DNA from: Salipiger mangrovisoli
Lineage (GTDB): Bacteria; Pseudomonadota; Alphaproteobacteria; Rhodobacterales; Rhodobacteraceae
Direction of reading: 5' to 3'
Assembly: GCF_015223355.1 (NCBI RefSeq)
Contig: NZ_JADFFK010000001.1
Location: 496,001 to 560,000, forward strand
Length of the DNA stretch: 64,000 nucleotides
The notes below the pieces were generated by a model. That model was given only the letters and a program-made list of their open reading frames with translations, did not search any database and was not told the origin of the DNA. Below, one piece after another: positions 26,901 through 36,760 of the stretch. Within the stretch, counting starts at the first letter, position 1; each line of letters begins with the position of its first letter. Position numbers and translations under genes: made by a program.

Positions 26901-27813
26901 GCTCTTTCTCGACCTGCCGCTGCTGCACGGTTCCGAGATGGACCACGCGCCGCATCTGGCGGTGACGGCCTCGCCCTGGCCGGGCAGCGTGGCGGTCTAT
27001 GACGCGGCCTCGGATGCGGACTACCTGCTCAACGACATCATCGCGGCGCGGGCGACGGTCGGGGTCACCGAGACGCCGCTCGCCGCCGCACCCGCGGGCC
27101 GCATCGACCGGGGTGCGCCGCTTCAGATCGTGCTGCGCTCGGGGGCATTGCAATCGGTCAGCGAGGACGCCTTGCTGGGCGGTGCGAACGTCCTGGCGAT
27201 CAGCGATGGCGCGCCGGGCAATTGGGAACTGCTCCAATTTCGCGATGCCGAGCTGCTTGCGCCTGGGCGCTGGCTGGTCTCGCACCGGCTGCGCGGGCAA
27301 GCGGGCAGTGACGGGCTGATGCCAGAGGCCTGGCCGGCGGGATCCTGGGTGGTGCTGCTCGACGGCGCGCCGCAGCAGATCGCGCTGGCGCCGTCTCAGC
27401 GGCGGCAGGCCCGGCACTACCGCATCGGGCCGGCCAGGCGCGGCTACGACGATCCGTCCTACGTGCATCGGGTGCTGGCCTTCGACGGCAACGGGCTGCG
27501 CCCCTACCGACCGGCGCATCTGCGCGCGGCCCCGGCCAGCGGCTCGGCGCTGCGCCTGAGCTGGATCCGCCGCACGCGCATCGATGGCGACGACTGGGAA
27601 TTGCCCGACGTGCCGCTCGCCGAGGAAAGCGAGCGCTACCTGATGCGCGTCCTTCAGGGCGGCGCGGTGCTGCGCGAGGCGTTCTGCACCGAGCCGCAGC
27701 TGGTCTACGATCCTGCGCAGGATAGCCTCTCGGGGGCGTTCGAGGTGCAGGTGGCGCAGGTCTCGGCGCGCTACGGGGCGGGTCCTTTCGCGCGGCTCAC
27801 GCTCTTTGCCTGA
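23905..27813 (+). CDS. GTA orfg15: host-specificity / megatron tail-tip protein
   Basis: A 1302-residue protein, the largest of the cluster. The N-terminus is Gly/Ala-rich and hydrophobic (residues 1-35). A phage tail-tip domain follows (VPHVWGRMRVGAQVIWATEF). A TIM-barrel glycoside-hydrolase-like domain lies around 420-720 (IGSEMRALTQIRG, FIGIDNYMPLADW, KPIWFTELGCAAIDKGANQP). The C-terminal half contains phage-tail beta domains (QVTGL-like and a last YEFQV-like strand). It is the tip that recognises the cell surface and penetrates the envelope. The conserved ELGC and DKGANQPN stretch is intact. Confidence 0.93.
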   Translation: MATILLSAAGAALGSSVGGSVLGLSMTAVGRFIGAGLGRALDQRLLGAGSETVETGRIERFRLAGSGEGAAVPHVWGRMRVGAQVIWATEFTEHMRKSKVSSGGKGSPRSETTVKSYSYSLSLALALCEGEITGVGRVWADGAEIAPRDLNMRVYTGCREQLPDPKIEAVEGAGNAPAYRGTAYVVIEDLMLERFGNRVPQFSFEVTRPELGDAEDVPRALRGVAMIPGTGEYALATQPVYLEYGGGARGAVNLNTPAEVPDFLVSLNQLRDELPECRAASLVVSWFGSDLRCGTCSIRPKVEQSEWDSAQMPWRVSGLGRDGAELVPQQGGRPVYGGTPADVSVIEALQEMAARGLDVVFYPFVLMDQMAGNTLTDPWTGAEGQPALPWRGRITTSLAPGQSGSPDGSAVADAEVSAFFGTATAADFSVAPGAVVYAGPEEWSFRRFILHQAALCAAAGGVTAFCIGSEMRALTQIRGASGFPAVAGLRALAAECRALLGPEVKIGYAADWSEYFGFHPQDGTGDVYFHLDPLWSDAQIDFIGIDNYMPLADWRDGDDHADAHWGAIYSPDYLKANIEGGEGFDWYYPSPEARAAQRRAPITDGAHGEDWVYRYKDLRSWWSRLHHERIAGVRQDVPTGWQPQSKPIWFTELGCAAIDKGANQPNKFLDPKSSESKLPHYSNGLRDELMQRQYLRAVHSYWNDAAHNPVSEVYGAQMLDMSRALVWAWDARPYPWFPGLGELWSDGANYRRGHWLNGRASARTLASVVAEICVEAGLTGVDVSQAWGWVRGYHLDRMGDARAALQPLLLAHGVDAVERDGMLRFVQRRGRAPVRLDPAELVHDLREEADLLHIRAAEAEMAGRLRLRFVEADGDHGITGEEVVLPDTKSQGVAETELAMALTRAEGRMVLERWLAEARIARDTLRFALPLSQMALGAGDIVELPAASGPLRARIDRVESGSHRKIEAVRIEPDTYLPADMDEGEPLLRPFAAPVPVEPLFLDLPLLHGSEMDHAPHLAVTASPWPGSVAVYDAASDADYLLNDIIAARATVGVTETPLAAAPAGRIDRGAPLQIVLRSGALQSVSEDALLGGANVLAISDGAPGNWELLQFRDAELLAPGRWLVSHRLRGQAGSDGLMPEAWPAGSWVVLLDGAPQQIALAPSQRRQARHYRIGPARRGYDDPSYVHRVLAFDGNGLRPYRPAHLRAAPASGSALRLSWIRRTRIDGDDWELPDVPLAEESERYLMRVLQGGAVLREAFCTEPQLVYDPAQDSLSGAFEVQVAQVSARYGAGPFARLTLFA

Positions 27814-27927
27814 CAGCGGCTTCCGCAGGGTCTTCCATCTCTGCTCGCGATCCCCTAGATCACAGTTTTGCATGTCGACCCGCAGCGGCTATCTGCTAGA
27901 GTAGGCCGCAACCGACGGAGGACTCCC

Positions 27928-28746
27928 ATGGCCAAGACCCGCGCCAAGATCGCCGAACTGGACCCAGTCTGGGCCCGCATCGTCCGCGAGGCCGAAGAGG
28001 TTGTCGCTGCCGAGCCACTGCTGGGCGGCTCGGTGCACATTTCGATCCTGCACCATCCGACCATCGAGCGGGCCTTGGCCTATCGCATCTCGCTCAAGCT
28101 GGCGAACGGCGAGATGTCCGAGCAGATCCTGCGCGAGATCTGCGACGAGGCCTATAGCTCCGATCCCTCGCTGGCGCTGAACGCGCGGGCCGATATCCAG
28201 GCCACCTTCGAGCGCGATCCGGCCTGCCACCGCTACCTGCAGCCGCTGCTCTACTTCAAAGGGTTTCAGGCGGTGCAAAGCCAGCGTGTCGCGCATTGGC
28301 TCTGGAACCAGGGCCGCCGCGACCTGTCGTATTTCTTCCAGATGCGCTCGTCCGAGGTGTTCGGCGTCGACATCCACCCGGCCGCGAAGATCGGCAAGGG
28401 CATCATGATCGACCACGCGCATTCTATCGTCATCGGCGAGACGGCGGTGGTCGGAGACGACGTGTCGATCCTGCATTCGGTGACGCTCGGCGGCACCGGG
28501 AAAGAGGACGAGGACCGTCACCCCAAGATCGGCAACGGCGTGCTGATCGGCGCCGGGGCGAAGGTGCTCGGCAACATCAAGGTGGGCGACCGCTCGCGGA
28601 TCGCGGCGGGGTCCGTGGTGCTGGCCGAGGTGCCGCCCTGCAAGACCGTGGCCGGGGTTCCGGCGAAGATCGTCGGTGAGGCCGGCTGCGACCAGCCCTC
28701 GCGCTCGATGGATCAGAAGCTGACTGGCTGCAATTGCAGCGATTGA
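27928..28746 (+). CDS. cysE: Serine O-acetyltransferase
   Basis: A 272-residue enzyme that makes O-acetylserine for cysteine synthesis. The helical N-terminal domain (residues about 1-135) is followed by a left-handed beta-helix of hexapeptide repeats. Catalytic residues lie in GKGIMIDHAHSIVIGE, and the C-terminal tail normally binds cysteine synthase. It starts MAKTRAKIAELDPVW after GGAGG. It lies just after the GTA cluster and ends with its own terminator. Confidence 0.94.
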   Translation: MAKTRAKIAELDPVWARIVREAEEVVAAEPLLGGSVHISILHHPTIERALAYRISLKLANGEMSEQILREICDEAYSSDPSLALNARADIQATFERDPACHRYLQPLLYFKGFQAVQSQRVAHWLWNQGRRDLSYFFQMRSSEVFGVDIHPAAKIGKGIMIDHAHSIVIGETAVVGDDVSILHSVTLGGTGKEDEDRHPKIGNGVLIGAGAKVLGNIKVGDRSRIAAGSVVLAEVPPCKTVAGVPAKIVGEAGCDQPSRSMDQKLTGCNCSD

Positions 28747-28790
28747 GACCGGGTGCTTCCCGGAAACGGAGCTTTCCCGAGAAATTCAAG

Positions 28791-28821
28791 AAGGCGCGGT
28801 CCGCAGGGACCGCGCCTTTTT
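28791..28821 (+). terminator. Rho-independent terminator of cysE
   Basis: A perfect 12-bp stem (AAGGCGCGGTCC / GGACCGCGCCTT) with a 4-nt loop, followed by TTTTT. Confidence 0.95.
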
Positions 28822-28869
28822 GATGAAGCGTTGCCCAGGCCCCGGCTGCGGGGCGCAGGGCGCGGGTGA

Positions 28870-30069
28870 TCAGGCTCCGGCGGCCATTGCCGGAAGTACG
28901 CGCCGCGCCCGGCTGCGGCCCTCCATCCAGGCCAGACCCAGCATGACGATGCCGCCCGCCGCCAGCGCCGCGCCGACCTGGCCGGTCGATCCCCAGCCGT
29001 GACCGGCGGCCAGCGCGCGCCCGGCAAGGAACGGCCCCAGCGCATTGGCGGCGTTGAAAGCGGCATGGTTGAGCGCCGCGGCCAGGGTCTGGGCCTCGCC
29101 AGCCACGTCCATCAGCCGCATCTGCAACGGAATGGCGAGGCTCGCCGTGGTGCCGAGCAGGAAGAGCGACAGGCCCATCATCAGCCAGTCGCCGACCACC
29201 GCGGTATAGAGCAGGCACATGGCGGTCATGCCGACCAGCAGCAACAGCGCGCCGCCGAGCCGCGACCAATCCGCCAGCCTCCCGGCAATCAGGTTGCCCA
29301 GCACCCCGCCGATGCCAAAGCCCGAAAGCGCCGCCGGGATCGCCCATGCAGGGGCGTTGGTGGCGTCGAGCATCGCAGCCGAGAAATAGGAATAGACCGC
29401 GAAAACCCCGCCAAAGCCGATCGCGCCAACCAGCAGCGTGCTCCAGACAGCGGGGTTGGCAAGCGCCGAGAGCTCGCGCAAGGGGCTCGGCATCGGGCCG
29501 CTCTGCACGTTCGGAGCCATCCGCGCAATCATCAGCGCCGAGGCGGCGGCGATCACGGTGGTGGCGACAAAGCAGAGACGCCAGCCGAAGATCTGCCCGA
29601 CCGCACCAGCCAGCGGCACGCCGATGACATTGGCCAGCGTCAGCCCCATCAGCACCTGTGCAACGCCGCGCGCCTTGCGGCCCTCGGGCGAGAACTCGGC
29701 GGCAAAGAGCATCGAGATGCCGAGAAACGCCCCATGCGGCAGCCCTGCAAGGAAGCGTCCGACGATCAGCAGCGGCAGGTCGGGGGCCATCGCGCTCACC
29801 AGGTTGCCGAACCCGAAGAAGCAGATCAGCAGGATCAGCAGCAGCTTGCGCGGGATCATCGCGCCAAGCACCGCGAGCACCGGGGCGCCGACGACCACGC
29901 CAATGGCATAGGCGCTCACCGCATGGCCCGCATCGGGCTCGGTCACGCCAAGCTCGGCGGCGTAGTAGGGAAGCAGCCCCATCGCGGCGAACTCGGAGAC
30001 GCCGATTGCAAAGGCGCCAAGCGCCAGCGAGAGAATCGTCAGCAGGCCCTGACGGTCTTGGGTAGCCAT
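28870..30069 (-). CDS. MFS transporter (drug/arabinose efflux type)
   Basis: A 399-residue polytopic protein with 12 predicted helices. The N-terminus QGLLTILSLALGAFAIGVSEF and the loop FGFGNLVSAMAPDLPLLIVGRFLAGLPHG (motif-A/B region) are typical of the AraJ/YdhP-like drug:H+ antiporter-1 group. The substrate is unknown. It is divergent from the arylsulfatase across 335 bp containing several palindromes. Confidence 0.88.
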   Translation of the reverse strand: MATQDRQGLLTILSLALGAFAIGVSEFAAMGLLPYYAAELGVTEPDAGHAVSAYAIGVVVGAPVLAVLGAMIPRKLLLILLICFFGFGNLVSAMAPDLPLLIVGRFLAGLPHGAFLGISMLFAAEFSPEGRKARGVAQVLMGLTLANVIGVPLAGAVGQIFGWRLCFVATTVIAAASALMIARMAPNVQSGPMPSPLRELSALANPAVWSTLLVGAIGFGGVFAVYSYFSAAMLDATNAPAWAIPAALSGFGIGGVLGNLIAGRLADWSRLGGALLLLVGMTAMCLLYTAVVGDWLMMGLSLFLLGTTASLAIPLQMRLMDVAGEAQTLAAALNHAAFNAANALGPFLAGRALAAGHGWGSTGQVGAALAAGGIVMLGLAWMEGRSRARRVLPAMAAGA

Positions 30070-30404
30070 GTCTCAGCTCCGAGGGGAGGATGTGGGTCGG
30101 AAATCGGATTTCTGGAGCGCCCGAGCACGGAGGGGGTGACCCATCCGCCGCAGTGCAGCATGGCGCAATCGTATGCCGCGGATGCATCTTCGCAAGCGAC
30201 GCTTGCGCAATCTCGTCATGCAGGCAGCGCATGACGCATGGCCCGAGGTCCGCGTGCAACCGCCCGATACGGAAGGGCATGACGGTGTAACGTTACGTCA
30301 CGAGGCGGACAGCGACCCGGATTCTGCGAGCAATACGCGCGGAGGGTGTGGATAATTCCCTTTGGGGAGCATTGCCCAAGCGTCTGTAATTTTGGAGAAA
30401 AGTA
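30070..30404. other. Divergent intergenic region with several palindromes
   Basis: A non-coding 335-bp region between the MFS and arylsulfatase genes. It contains CGCAAGCG-A-CGCTTGCG (30191-30207), GTCATGC-N7-GCATGAC (30215-30235), GTAACGTTAC (30287-30296) and flanking TGACG/CGTCA (30280-30300). They could be operators or short hairpins in leaders. No gene was recognised. Confidence 0.6.
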
Positions 30405-31991
<1,587 letters not shown>

Positions 31992-32014
31992 ACACTGCGT
32001 TGCGAACGAAGGCG

Positions 32015-32043
32015 GGGCGCGGTCCGGAGGGTCCGCGCCCTTT
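32015..32043 (+). terminator. Terminator after the arylsulfatase gene
   Basis: The stem GGGCGCGG...CCGCGCCC with a short loop is followed by TTT, about 25 bp after the stop. Confidence 0.8.
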
Positions 32044-32086
32044 GCGGTCCGGGGCCGAAAGCGGGGCCGGGGGCCGGGCAAAGCAA

Positions 32087-32121
32087 AACGGCCCCACCTT
32101 GCAGTGGGGCCGTTCTTTGTT
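32087..32121. terminator. Bidirectional hairpin terminator between the arylsulfatase gene and pdhC
   Basis: An 11-bp perfect stem (AACGGCCCCAC / GTGGGGCCGTT) with a 6-nt loop. On the minus strand it is followed by TTTTGCTTTG, so it mainly serves pdhC; on the plus strand CTTTGTT follows. Confidence 0.85.
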
Positions 32122-32138
32122 CCAGCGATGCGCCCGGA

Positions 32139-33461
32139 TCAGGCGAGCATTACCATCGGGTTCTCGAGGTTGTCGGCAATCGCCTGCAGCAGCTCGGCCC
32201 CCAGCGCGCCGTCGATGACCCGGTGGTCGACCGAGAGCGTCACCGACATCACCGTCGCCACGGCGAGCTCGCCATCGGCACCCACGACCGGCTTCTTCAC
32301 GCCCGCGCCCACGGCGAGGATCGCGCCATGCGGCGGGTTGATCACCGCGTCGAAGTTGTCGATGCCGTACATGCCGAGGTTGGAGATCGCGAAGCTGCCG
32401 CCGATGTACTCATGCGGTGCCAGCTTCTTGTTCCGGGCGCGGCCCGCGAGGTCCTTCATCTCTGCCGAGAGCGCCGAGAGCGACTTCATCTCGGCATCCT
32501 TCAGCACCGGGGTGAAGAGACCGCCTTCGATCGCCACGGCCACCGCCACGTCCGACGGCTTCAGCTTGAAGATGCGGTCGCCTGCCCAGACGGCATTGGC
32601 ATCCGGCACCGACTGCAGCGCCAGGGCACAGGCCTTGATGACGAAGTCGTTGACCGAGAGCTTCACGCCGCGCGCTTCCAGCTGCTTGTTGAGCTGGCTG
32701 CGGAACTTCAGCAGCGCGTCGAGCTTGATGTCCTTGCGCAGGTAGAAGTGCGGGATGGTCTGCTTCGCCTCGGTGAGGCGGCTCGCCACCGTCTTGCGCA
32801 TGCCGTCGAGCTTGACCTCTTCGATCTCGCGCCCCTCGTACATCTTGCGCACCGCGTCCGAGGACGGGCCCGAGGGCATCGCCGCGGCCTTCGGAGCCTC
32901 GGCTGCCTTGGTCTCGGCTGCTGCCGCCGGGGCGGCTGCCGCGCCGGGCTTGGCGGCCTCGACGTCGGCCTTCACGATGCGGCCGTGCGGGCCGGTGCCC
33001 TTGACCTGTGCAAGGTCGAGCCCCTTGTCCGCCGCGATGCGGCGGGCCAGCGGCGAGGCGAAGACGCGGCTGCCGTCGGCCGCCGCGGGGGCAGCCGGGG
33101 CAGGGGTCGCGGAGCCGGCTGCCGGGGTGGCCGCCGCTGCCTTGGCCTCTTCCGCCTTGGGCGCTTCGGCCTTCGCCTCGGCCTTGGGGGCCGAGGTGTC
33201 GATGTCATCGGCGCTCTCGCCCTCTTCGAGCAGGACCGCGATGGGGGTGTTCACCTTCACCCCTTCGCTGCCTTCCTCGATGAGGATCTTGCCGATCACG
33301 CCTTCGTCGACGGCTTCGAATTCCATCGTCGCCTTGTCGGTCTCGATCTCGGCGATGATGTCGCCCGAGCTGACCGTGTCGCCCTCTTTCACCAGCCACT
33401 TGGCCAGCGTGCCTTCCTCCATGGTGGGGGACAGCGCGGGCATCAGGATTTCCGTGGGCAT
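32139..33461 (-). CDS. pdhC: Pyruvate dehydrogenase complex E2, dihydrolipoamide acetyltransferase
   Basis: A 440-residue E2 core. The lipoyl domain (about 1-78) has the lipoylated Lys in [11 protein letters not shown]. An Ala/Pro-rich linker follows, then the E3/E1-binding domain ([16 protein letters not shown]...[12 protein letters not shown], about 130-168), a second linker, and the catalytic CoA-acyltransferase domain ending with [14 protein letters not shown], which contains the active-site His. It transfers acetyl from lipoate to CoA. It is last gene of pdhABC, 10 bp after pdhB. Confidence 0.96.
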   Translation of the reverse strand: MPTEILMPALSPTMEEGTLAKWLVKEGDTVSSGDIIAEIETDKATMEFEAVDEGVIGKILIEEGSEGVKVNTPIAVLLEEGESADDIDTSAPKAEAKAEAPKAEEAKAAAATPAAGSATPAPAAPAAADGSRVFASPLARRIAADKGLDLAQVKGTGPHGRIVKADVEAAKPGAAAAPAAAAETKAAEAPKAAAMPSGPSSDAVRKMYEGREIEEVKLDGMRKTVASRLTEAKQTIPHFYLRKDIKLDALLKFRSQLNKQLEARGVKLSVNDFVIKACALALQSVPDANAVWAGDRIFKLKPSDVAVAVAIEGGLFTPVLKDAEMKSLSALSAEMKDLAGRARNKKLAPHEYIGGSFAISNLGMYGIDNFDAVINPPHGAILAVGAGVKKPVVGADGELAVATVMSVTLSVDHRVIDGALGAELLQAIADNLENPMVMLA

Positions 33462-33471
33462 GACGCTCTCC

Positions 33472-34854
33472 TTACCGGTAGGTGACTTGGCGGACGGCGT
33501 CGATCACCTCTGCAGTGGTGATCAGCGCGTGCTTCTCGAGGTTCGCCGCATAGGGCATCGGCACGTCCTTGCCGGTGCAGTTGATCACCGGGGCGTCGAG
33601 CCAGTCGAAGGCGTTCTGCATGATGTAGGCCGAGAGGTGGTTGCCGATGGAGCCCACCGGCCAGCCCTCTTCCACGGTCACGCAGCGGTTGGTCTTCTTC
33701 ACCGACTCGATGACGGTGCCGTAGTCGATCGGGCGCAGGGTGCGCAGGTCGATGACCTCGGCCGAGATGCCGTCCTCGGCCAGCTTGTCCGCCGCTTCGA
33801 GCGCGTAGGTCATGCCGATGCCGAAGGACACGATGGTGACATCGGTGCCCTCGCGCCAGATCTTCGCCTTGCCGAAGGGCACGGTGAAATCGTCCATCAC
33901 CGGCACCTCGAAGGAGCGGCCGTAGAGGATCTCGTTCTCGAGGAAGATCACCGGGTTCGGGTCACGGATGGCGCTCTTCAGCAGGCCCTTGGCGTCGGCT
34001 GCCGAATAGGGCATCGCCACCTTGAGGCCGGGCACCATCGCGTACCATGCGGCGTAATCCTGGGAGTGCTGCGCGCCGACGCGGGCGGCGGCGCCGTTCG
34101 GGCCGCGGAACACCATGGGCGCGCCCATCTGACCGCCGGACATGTAGAGCGTCTTGGCCGCCGAGTTGATGATCTGGTCGATCGCCTGCATGGCGAAGTT
34201 GAAGGTCATGAACTCGACGATGGGCTTGAGCCCGCCGAAGGCCGCGCCGACGCCGATGCCGGCAAAGCCGTGCTCGGTGATCGGCGTGTCGATGACGCGC
34301 TTGGAGCCGAATTCGTCGAGCAGGCCCTGGGTCACCTTGTAGGCGCCCTGGTACTCGGCAACTTCCTCGCCCATGACGAAGACGTTGGGATCGTTGCGCA
34401 TTTCCTCGGCCATGGCGTCGCGGAGAGCTTCGCGCACGGTCTGGGTCTTCATCTCGGTGCCCTCGGGCCAGTCGGGCTCGACCGCCTTGGCCTTGGGGGT
34501 GGCGGGGGCAGAGGCGGGGGCCGCCTCGACCGGCGCTGCCGGGGCTTCTTCCGCGGCGGGCGCGGGGGCGGTGTCGCCACCCGAAGAGGTCTCGATCGAC
34601 GAGGCGTCCTCGCCTTCCTCGACCAGCACGGCGATCGGGGTGTTGACCTTCACGCCCTCGGTGCCCTCGGCGATCAGCAGCTTGCCGACGATGCCCTCGT
34701 CGACCGCCTCGAATTCCATCGTCGCCTTGTCGGTCTCGATCTCGGCGAGGATGTCGCCCGAGCTCACGGTGTCACCCTCTTTGACCAGCCATTTGGCCAG
34801 CGTGCCCTCTTCCATGGTCGGCGAGAGCGCGGGCATGAGAATTTCGGTTGCCAT
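33472..34854 (-). CDS. pdhB: Pyruvate dehydrogenase complex E1 beta subunit with N-terminal lipoyl domain
   Basis: A 460-residue protein. Residues 1-78 are a full lipoyl domain (ETDKATMEF). An Ala/Pro-rich linker (about 90-130) leads to the E1-beta domains, which start at [39 protein letters not shown] sequence. The lipoyl-bearing E1 beta is known from alphaproteobacteria. The lipoyl domain is nearly identical to that of pdhC next door. With PdhA it decarboxylates pyruvate using TPP. Confidence 0.96.
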   Translation of the reverse strand: MATEILMPALSPTMEEGTLAKWLVKEGDTVSSGDILAEIETDKATMEFEAVDEGIVGKLLIAEGTEGVKVNTPIAVLVEEGEDASSIETSSGGDTAPAPAAEEAPAAPVEAAPASAPATPKAKAVEPDWPEGTEMKTQTVREALRDAMAEEMRNDPNVFVMGEEVAEYQGAYKVTQGLLDEFGSKRVIDTPITEHGFAGIGVGAAFGGLKPIVEFMTFNFAMQAIDQIINSAAKTLYMSGGQMGAPMVFRGPNGAAARVGAQHSQDYAAWYAMVPGLKVAMPYSAADAKGLLKSAIRDPNPVIFLENEILYGRSFEVPVMDDFTVPFGKAKIWREGTDVTIVSFGIGMTYALEAADKLAEDGISAEVIDLRTLRPIDYGTVIESVKKTNRCVTVEEGWPVGSIGNHLSAYIMQNAFDWLDAPVINCTGKDVPMPYAANLEKHALITTAEVIDAVRQVTYR

Positions 34855-34874
34855 ATCCGTCTAGTCCTTCTGCC

Positions 34875-35897
34875 TCAGGCCTCTACCGCGTCGCCTTGCG
34901 GCACTTCGTCGGCGTAGATGTCGGTCCAGAGTTCCTCGAGCGCCGGCTCCGGGCTCTCCTTCGAGAACTCCGCCGAGGCGTTCACGATGTCCTTGATGTT
35001 CTTGTCGATCGCCTTGAGGTCGTCCTCGGTGGCATGCTTGCCCTGCAGCAGCAGGTCGCGCACGCTCTGGATCGGGTCACGCTCGTCGCGCATCTTCTGC
35101 ACTTCCTCGCGGGTCCGGTACTTCGCCGGGTCCGACATCGAGTGGCCGCGGTAGCGGTAGGTCTTCACTTCGAGGATGTAGGGGCCCTTGCCGGCGCGGC
35201 AATGCGCCACGGCCTTCTCGCCGGCTTCCTTGACCGCCAGCACGTCCATGCCGTCGACCAGCTCGCCGGGGATGCCGTAGGGCGCGCCGCGGGTGTAGAT
35301 TTCCTCGGTCGAGGTCGAGCGCTTCTGGGCGGTGCCCATGGCGTACTGGTTGTTCTCGATGACGAAGATCACCGGCAGCTTCCAGATCGAGGCCATGTTG
35401 AAGGTCTCGTAGACCTGGCCCTGGTTGGCCGCGCCGTCGCCGAAGTAGGCGAAGGTCACGCGGTCATTGCCGAGGTAGGCGTCGGCGAAGGCGAGGCCGG
35501 CGCCGAGCGGCACCTGCGCGCCGACGATGCCGTGGCCGCCGTAGAAATGCTTCTCGCGGCTGAACATGTGCATCGAGCCGCCCTTGCCCTTGGAGTAGCC
35601 GCCCTCGCGGCCGGTGAGCTCGGCCATCACCCCGTTCGGGTCCATGCCGCAGGCGAGCATGTGCCCGTGGTCGCGGTAGGAGGTGATGCGCTTGTCCCCC
35701 TCGCTGGCCGCGGCCTCGAGGCCGACGACAACGGCTTCCTGGCCGATGTAGAGGTGGCAGAACCCGCCGATGAGCCCCATGCCATACAGCTGACCCGCCT
35801 TCTCTTCGAAGCGGCGGATGAGCAGCATGTCATGATAGTATTGCTTGAGCTCCTCGGGCGAGACGTTCGGCTTGGCGGATGGTTTCCGGGCGGCCAT
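34875..35897 (-). CDS. pdhA: Pyruvate dehydrogenase complex E1 alpha subunit
   Basis: A 340-residue E1 alpha. The TPP/Mg motif is present (GDGAANQGQVYETFNMAS...IFVIENNQ), together with HGHMLACGMDP and the phosphorylation-loop-like YRYRGHSMSDPAKYRTREE. The start at 35897 is preferred over 35912 because a GGGAGGAG ribosome site stands 6 nt before it. It is first gene of pdhABC; the lpd/E3 gene is not in the window. Confidence 0.96.
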   Translation of the reverse strand: MAARKPSAKPNVSPEELKQYYHDMLLIRRFEEKAGQLYGMGLIGGFCHLYIGQEAVVVGLEAAASEGDKRITSYRDHGHMLACGMDPNGVMAELTGREGGYSKGKGGSMHMFSREKHFYGGHGIVGAQVPLGAGLAFADAYLGNDRVTFAYFGDGAANQGQVYETFNMASIWKLPVIFVIENNQYAMGTAQKRSTSTEEIYTRGAPYGIPGELVDGMDVLAVKEAGEKAVAHCRAGKGPYILEVKTYRYRGHSMSDPAKYRTREEVQKMRDERDPIQSVRDLLLQGKHATEDDLKAIDKNIKDIVNASAEFSKESPEPALEELWTDIYADEVPQGDAVEA

Positions 35898-35915
35898 GGG
35901 GACTCCTCCCAACTA

Positions 35916-35929
35916 GTTTAGTGTTAAAC
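35916..35929. promoter_or_regulatory. Inverted repeat upstream of pdhA, candidate operator
   Basis: GTTTA/TAAAC with a 4-nt spacer, centred about 25 bp before the pdhA start codon, in an AT-rich patch. It could be a binding site for a GntR- or TetR-like regulator; none is encoded nearby. Confidence 0.4.
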
Positions 35930-36086
35930 TTTCTTCCACAGTAAATCGCCCACGCCAGAGTGTCAAAGGGCCGGGACGGCTGTTTTGTCAAAAAATGGCG
36001 CGCGGCGACGCAGGGGCAAGCCGAAGGCGGAAGACCGCCGTTCGCGCGCCGTGCAGGCGCCGCGCCCGATGAGCCGGTGCCGCGGC

Positions 36087-36150
36087 GCGTATTTGGAAAG
36101 AGAAGAAGCGGCAGGCCTGGCCCGCGCGCTTCTTCTCTTCGAAAATACGC
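36087..36150. repeat. Dispersed palindromic element, copy 3
   Basis: Arms 36087-36110 and 36127-36150 match as reverse complements over 21 of 24 positions with a 16-nt loop. The core GCGTATTT...AGAGAAGAAGCG is the same as in copies 1 and 2, followed by CCGGGGG and a GGGGGCGGAGCCCC-type hairpin. Confidence 0.87.
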
Positions 36151-36252
36151 CGGGGGAGCACGGCGCGCAGCGGCGTGCGGGGGCGGAGCCCCTGCGGCGC
36201 AGGCAGGCGCGCGGCAAGGCCGGAAAGGAGGGGGGGAGCGCTGGCGCCGCGC

Positions 36253-36552
36253 TCAGCGCACGACGATCTCGTCCGAGCGGATCATGCCGAGCACGTCGCG
36301 CGCCTGCTGATCGAGCAGGTCGAGATCGAGATACTCGTCCGAGAGGCGCAGGGTGACGTTTTCCATATGCGCCACCTCGGTGTTGATCGAGGCAAGCTCC
36401 GAGGCGAGGCGGTCGGCCTCCACCTCGATCTCGGCGCGGCGGAAAAGCCCGTAATCGCCCTGCACGGCGGCAAAGGTGAAATAGCCCGACAGGCTGAGGG
36501 TGATCACCGCGAAAACAAGGCCGCCGAAGGCCGGTTTGCGTCTGCCTGTCAT
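36253..36552 (-). CDS. Septum formation initiator family protein (FtsB/DivIC-like)
   Basis: A 99-residue bitopic protein: a short basic cytoplasmic start (MTGRRKPAFGG), one transmembrane helix (about 10-30), then a periplasmic coiled coil (RRAEIEVEADRLASELASINTEVAHME) ending in LDQQARDVLGMIRSDEIVV, the FtsB-type cap. It should join FtsL and FtsQ in the divisome. Its location between pgk and the pdh genes is common in this family of organisms. Upstream in-frame extensions lack the domain and are ignored. Confidence 0.88.
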   Translation of the reverse strand: MTGRRKPAFGGLVFAVITLSLSGYFTFAAVQGDYGLFRRAEIEVEADRLASELASINTEVAHMENVTLRLSDEYLDLDLLDQQARDVLGMIRSDEIVVR

Positions 36553-36760
36553 CTGCGTGGGTCCTGATGCCTGTCTGCCGTGTGCTCTGCTCGGCGCCGG
36601 GATCCCTCTTTGCGCGGGGATGCGTCCGACGTCGGGGAAACCCTGCCACAGCGCGGGACGCATGGAAATCCCCCGCGGCGATGCTTGCTGGAGTTTCTCT
36701 GCGATTGCCCGCTGATTGTGGCCGATCGGCCCGCCGAGCGGGCCGATCGGTTCGATGTGG

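Larger units (their letters stand above)
13757..27813 (+). other. Gene transfer agent (RcGTA-like) structural cluster, complete
   Basis: All 17 recognisable genes, orfg1 through orfg15 with g3.5 and g10.1, are present, on one strand, in the same order as in Rhodobacter capsulatus. There are many ATGA overlaps, and no integrase, replication or lysis genes lie inside. RcGTA particles package random host DNA of a few kilobases and pass it to relatives. Lysis, maturation and regulatory loci lie elsewhere in known genomes and are not in this window. All frames are intact, and the only large internal gap is between g2 and g3. Confidence 0.95.
35898..36252. other. 355-bp intergenic region upstream of pdhA
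   Basis: Near pdhA it holds inverted repeat GTTTA-GTGT-TAAAC (35916-35929). Further out lies a full copy of the dispersed palindrome (36087-36150) with its GC-rich companion sequence to about 36185. No coding frame was supported. Confidence 0.7.

Noticed and set aside
23821-27873. 1350-codon minus-strand frame opposite GTA orfg15
   Set aside because: Shadow of the host-specificity gene; composition is Arg/His/Pro-rich and no fold or motif is seen.
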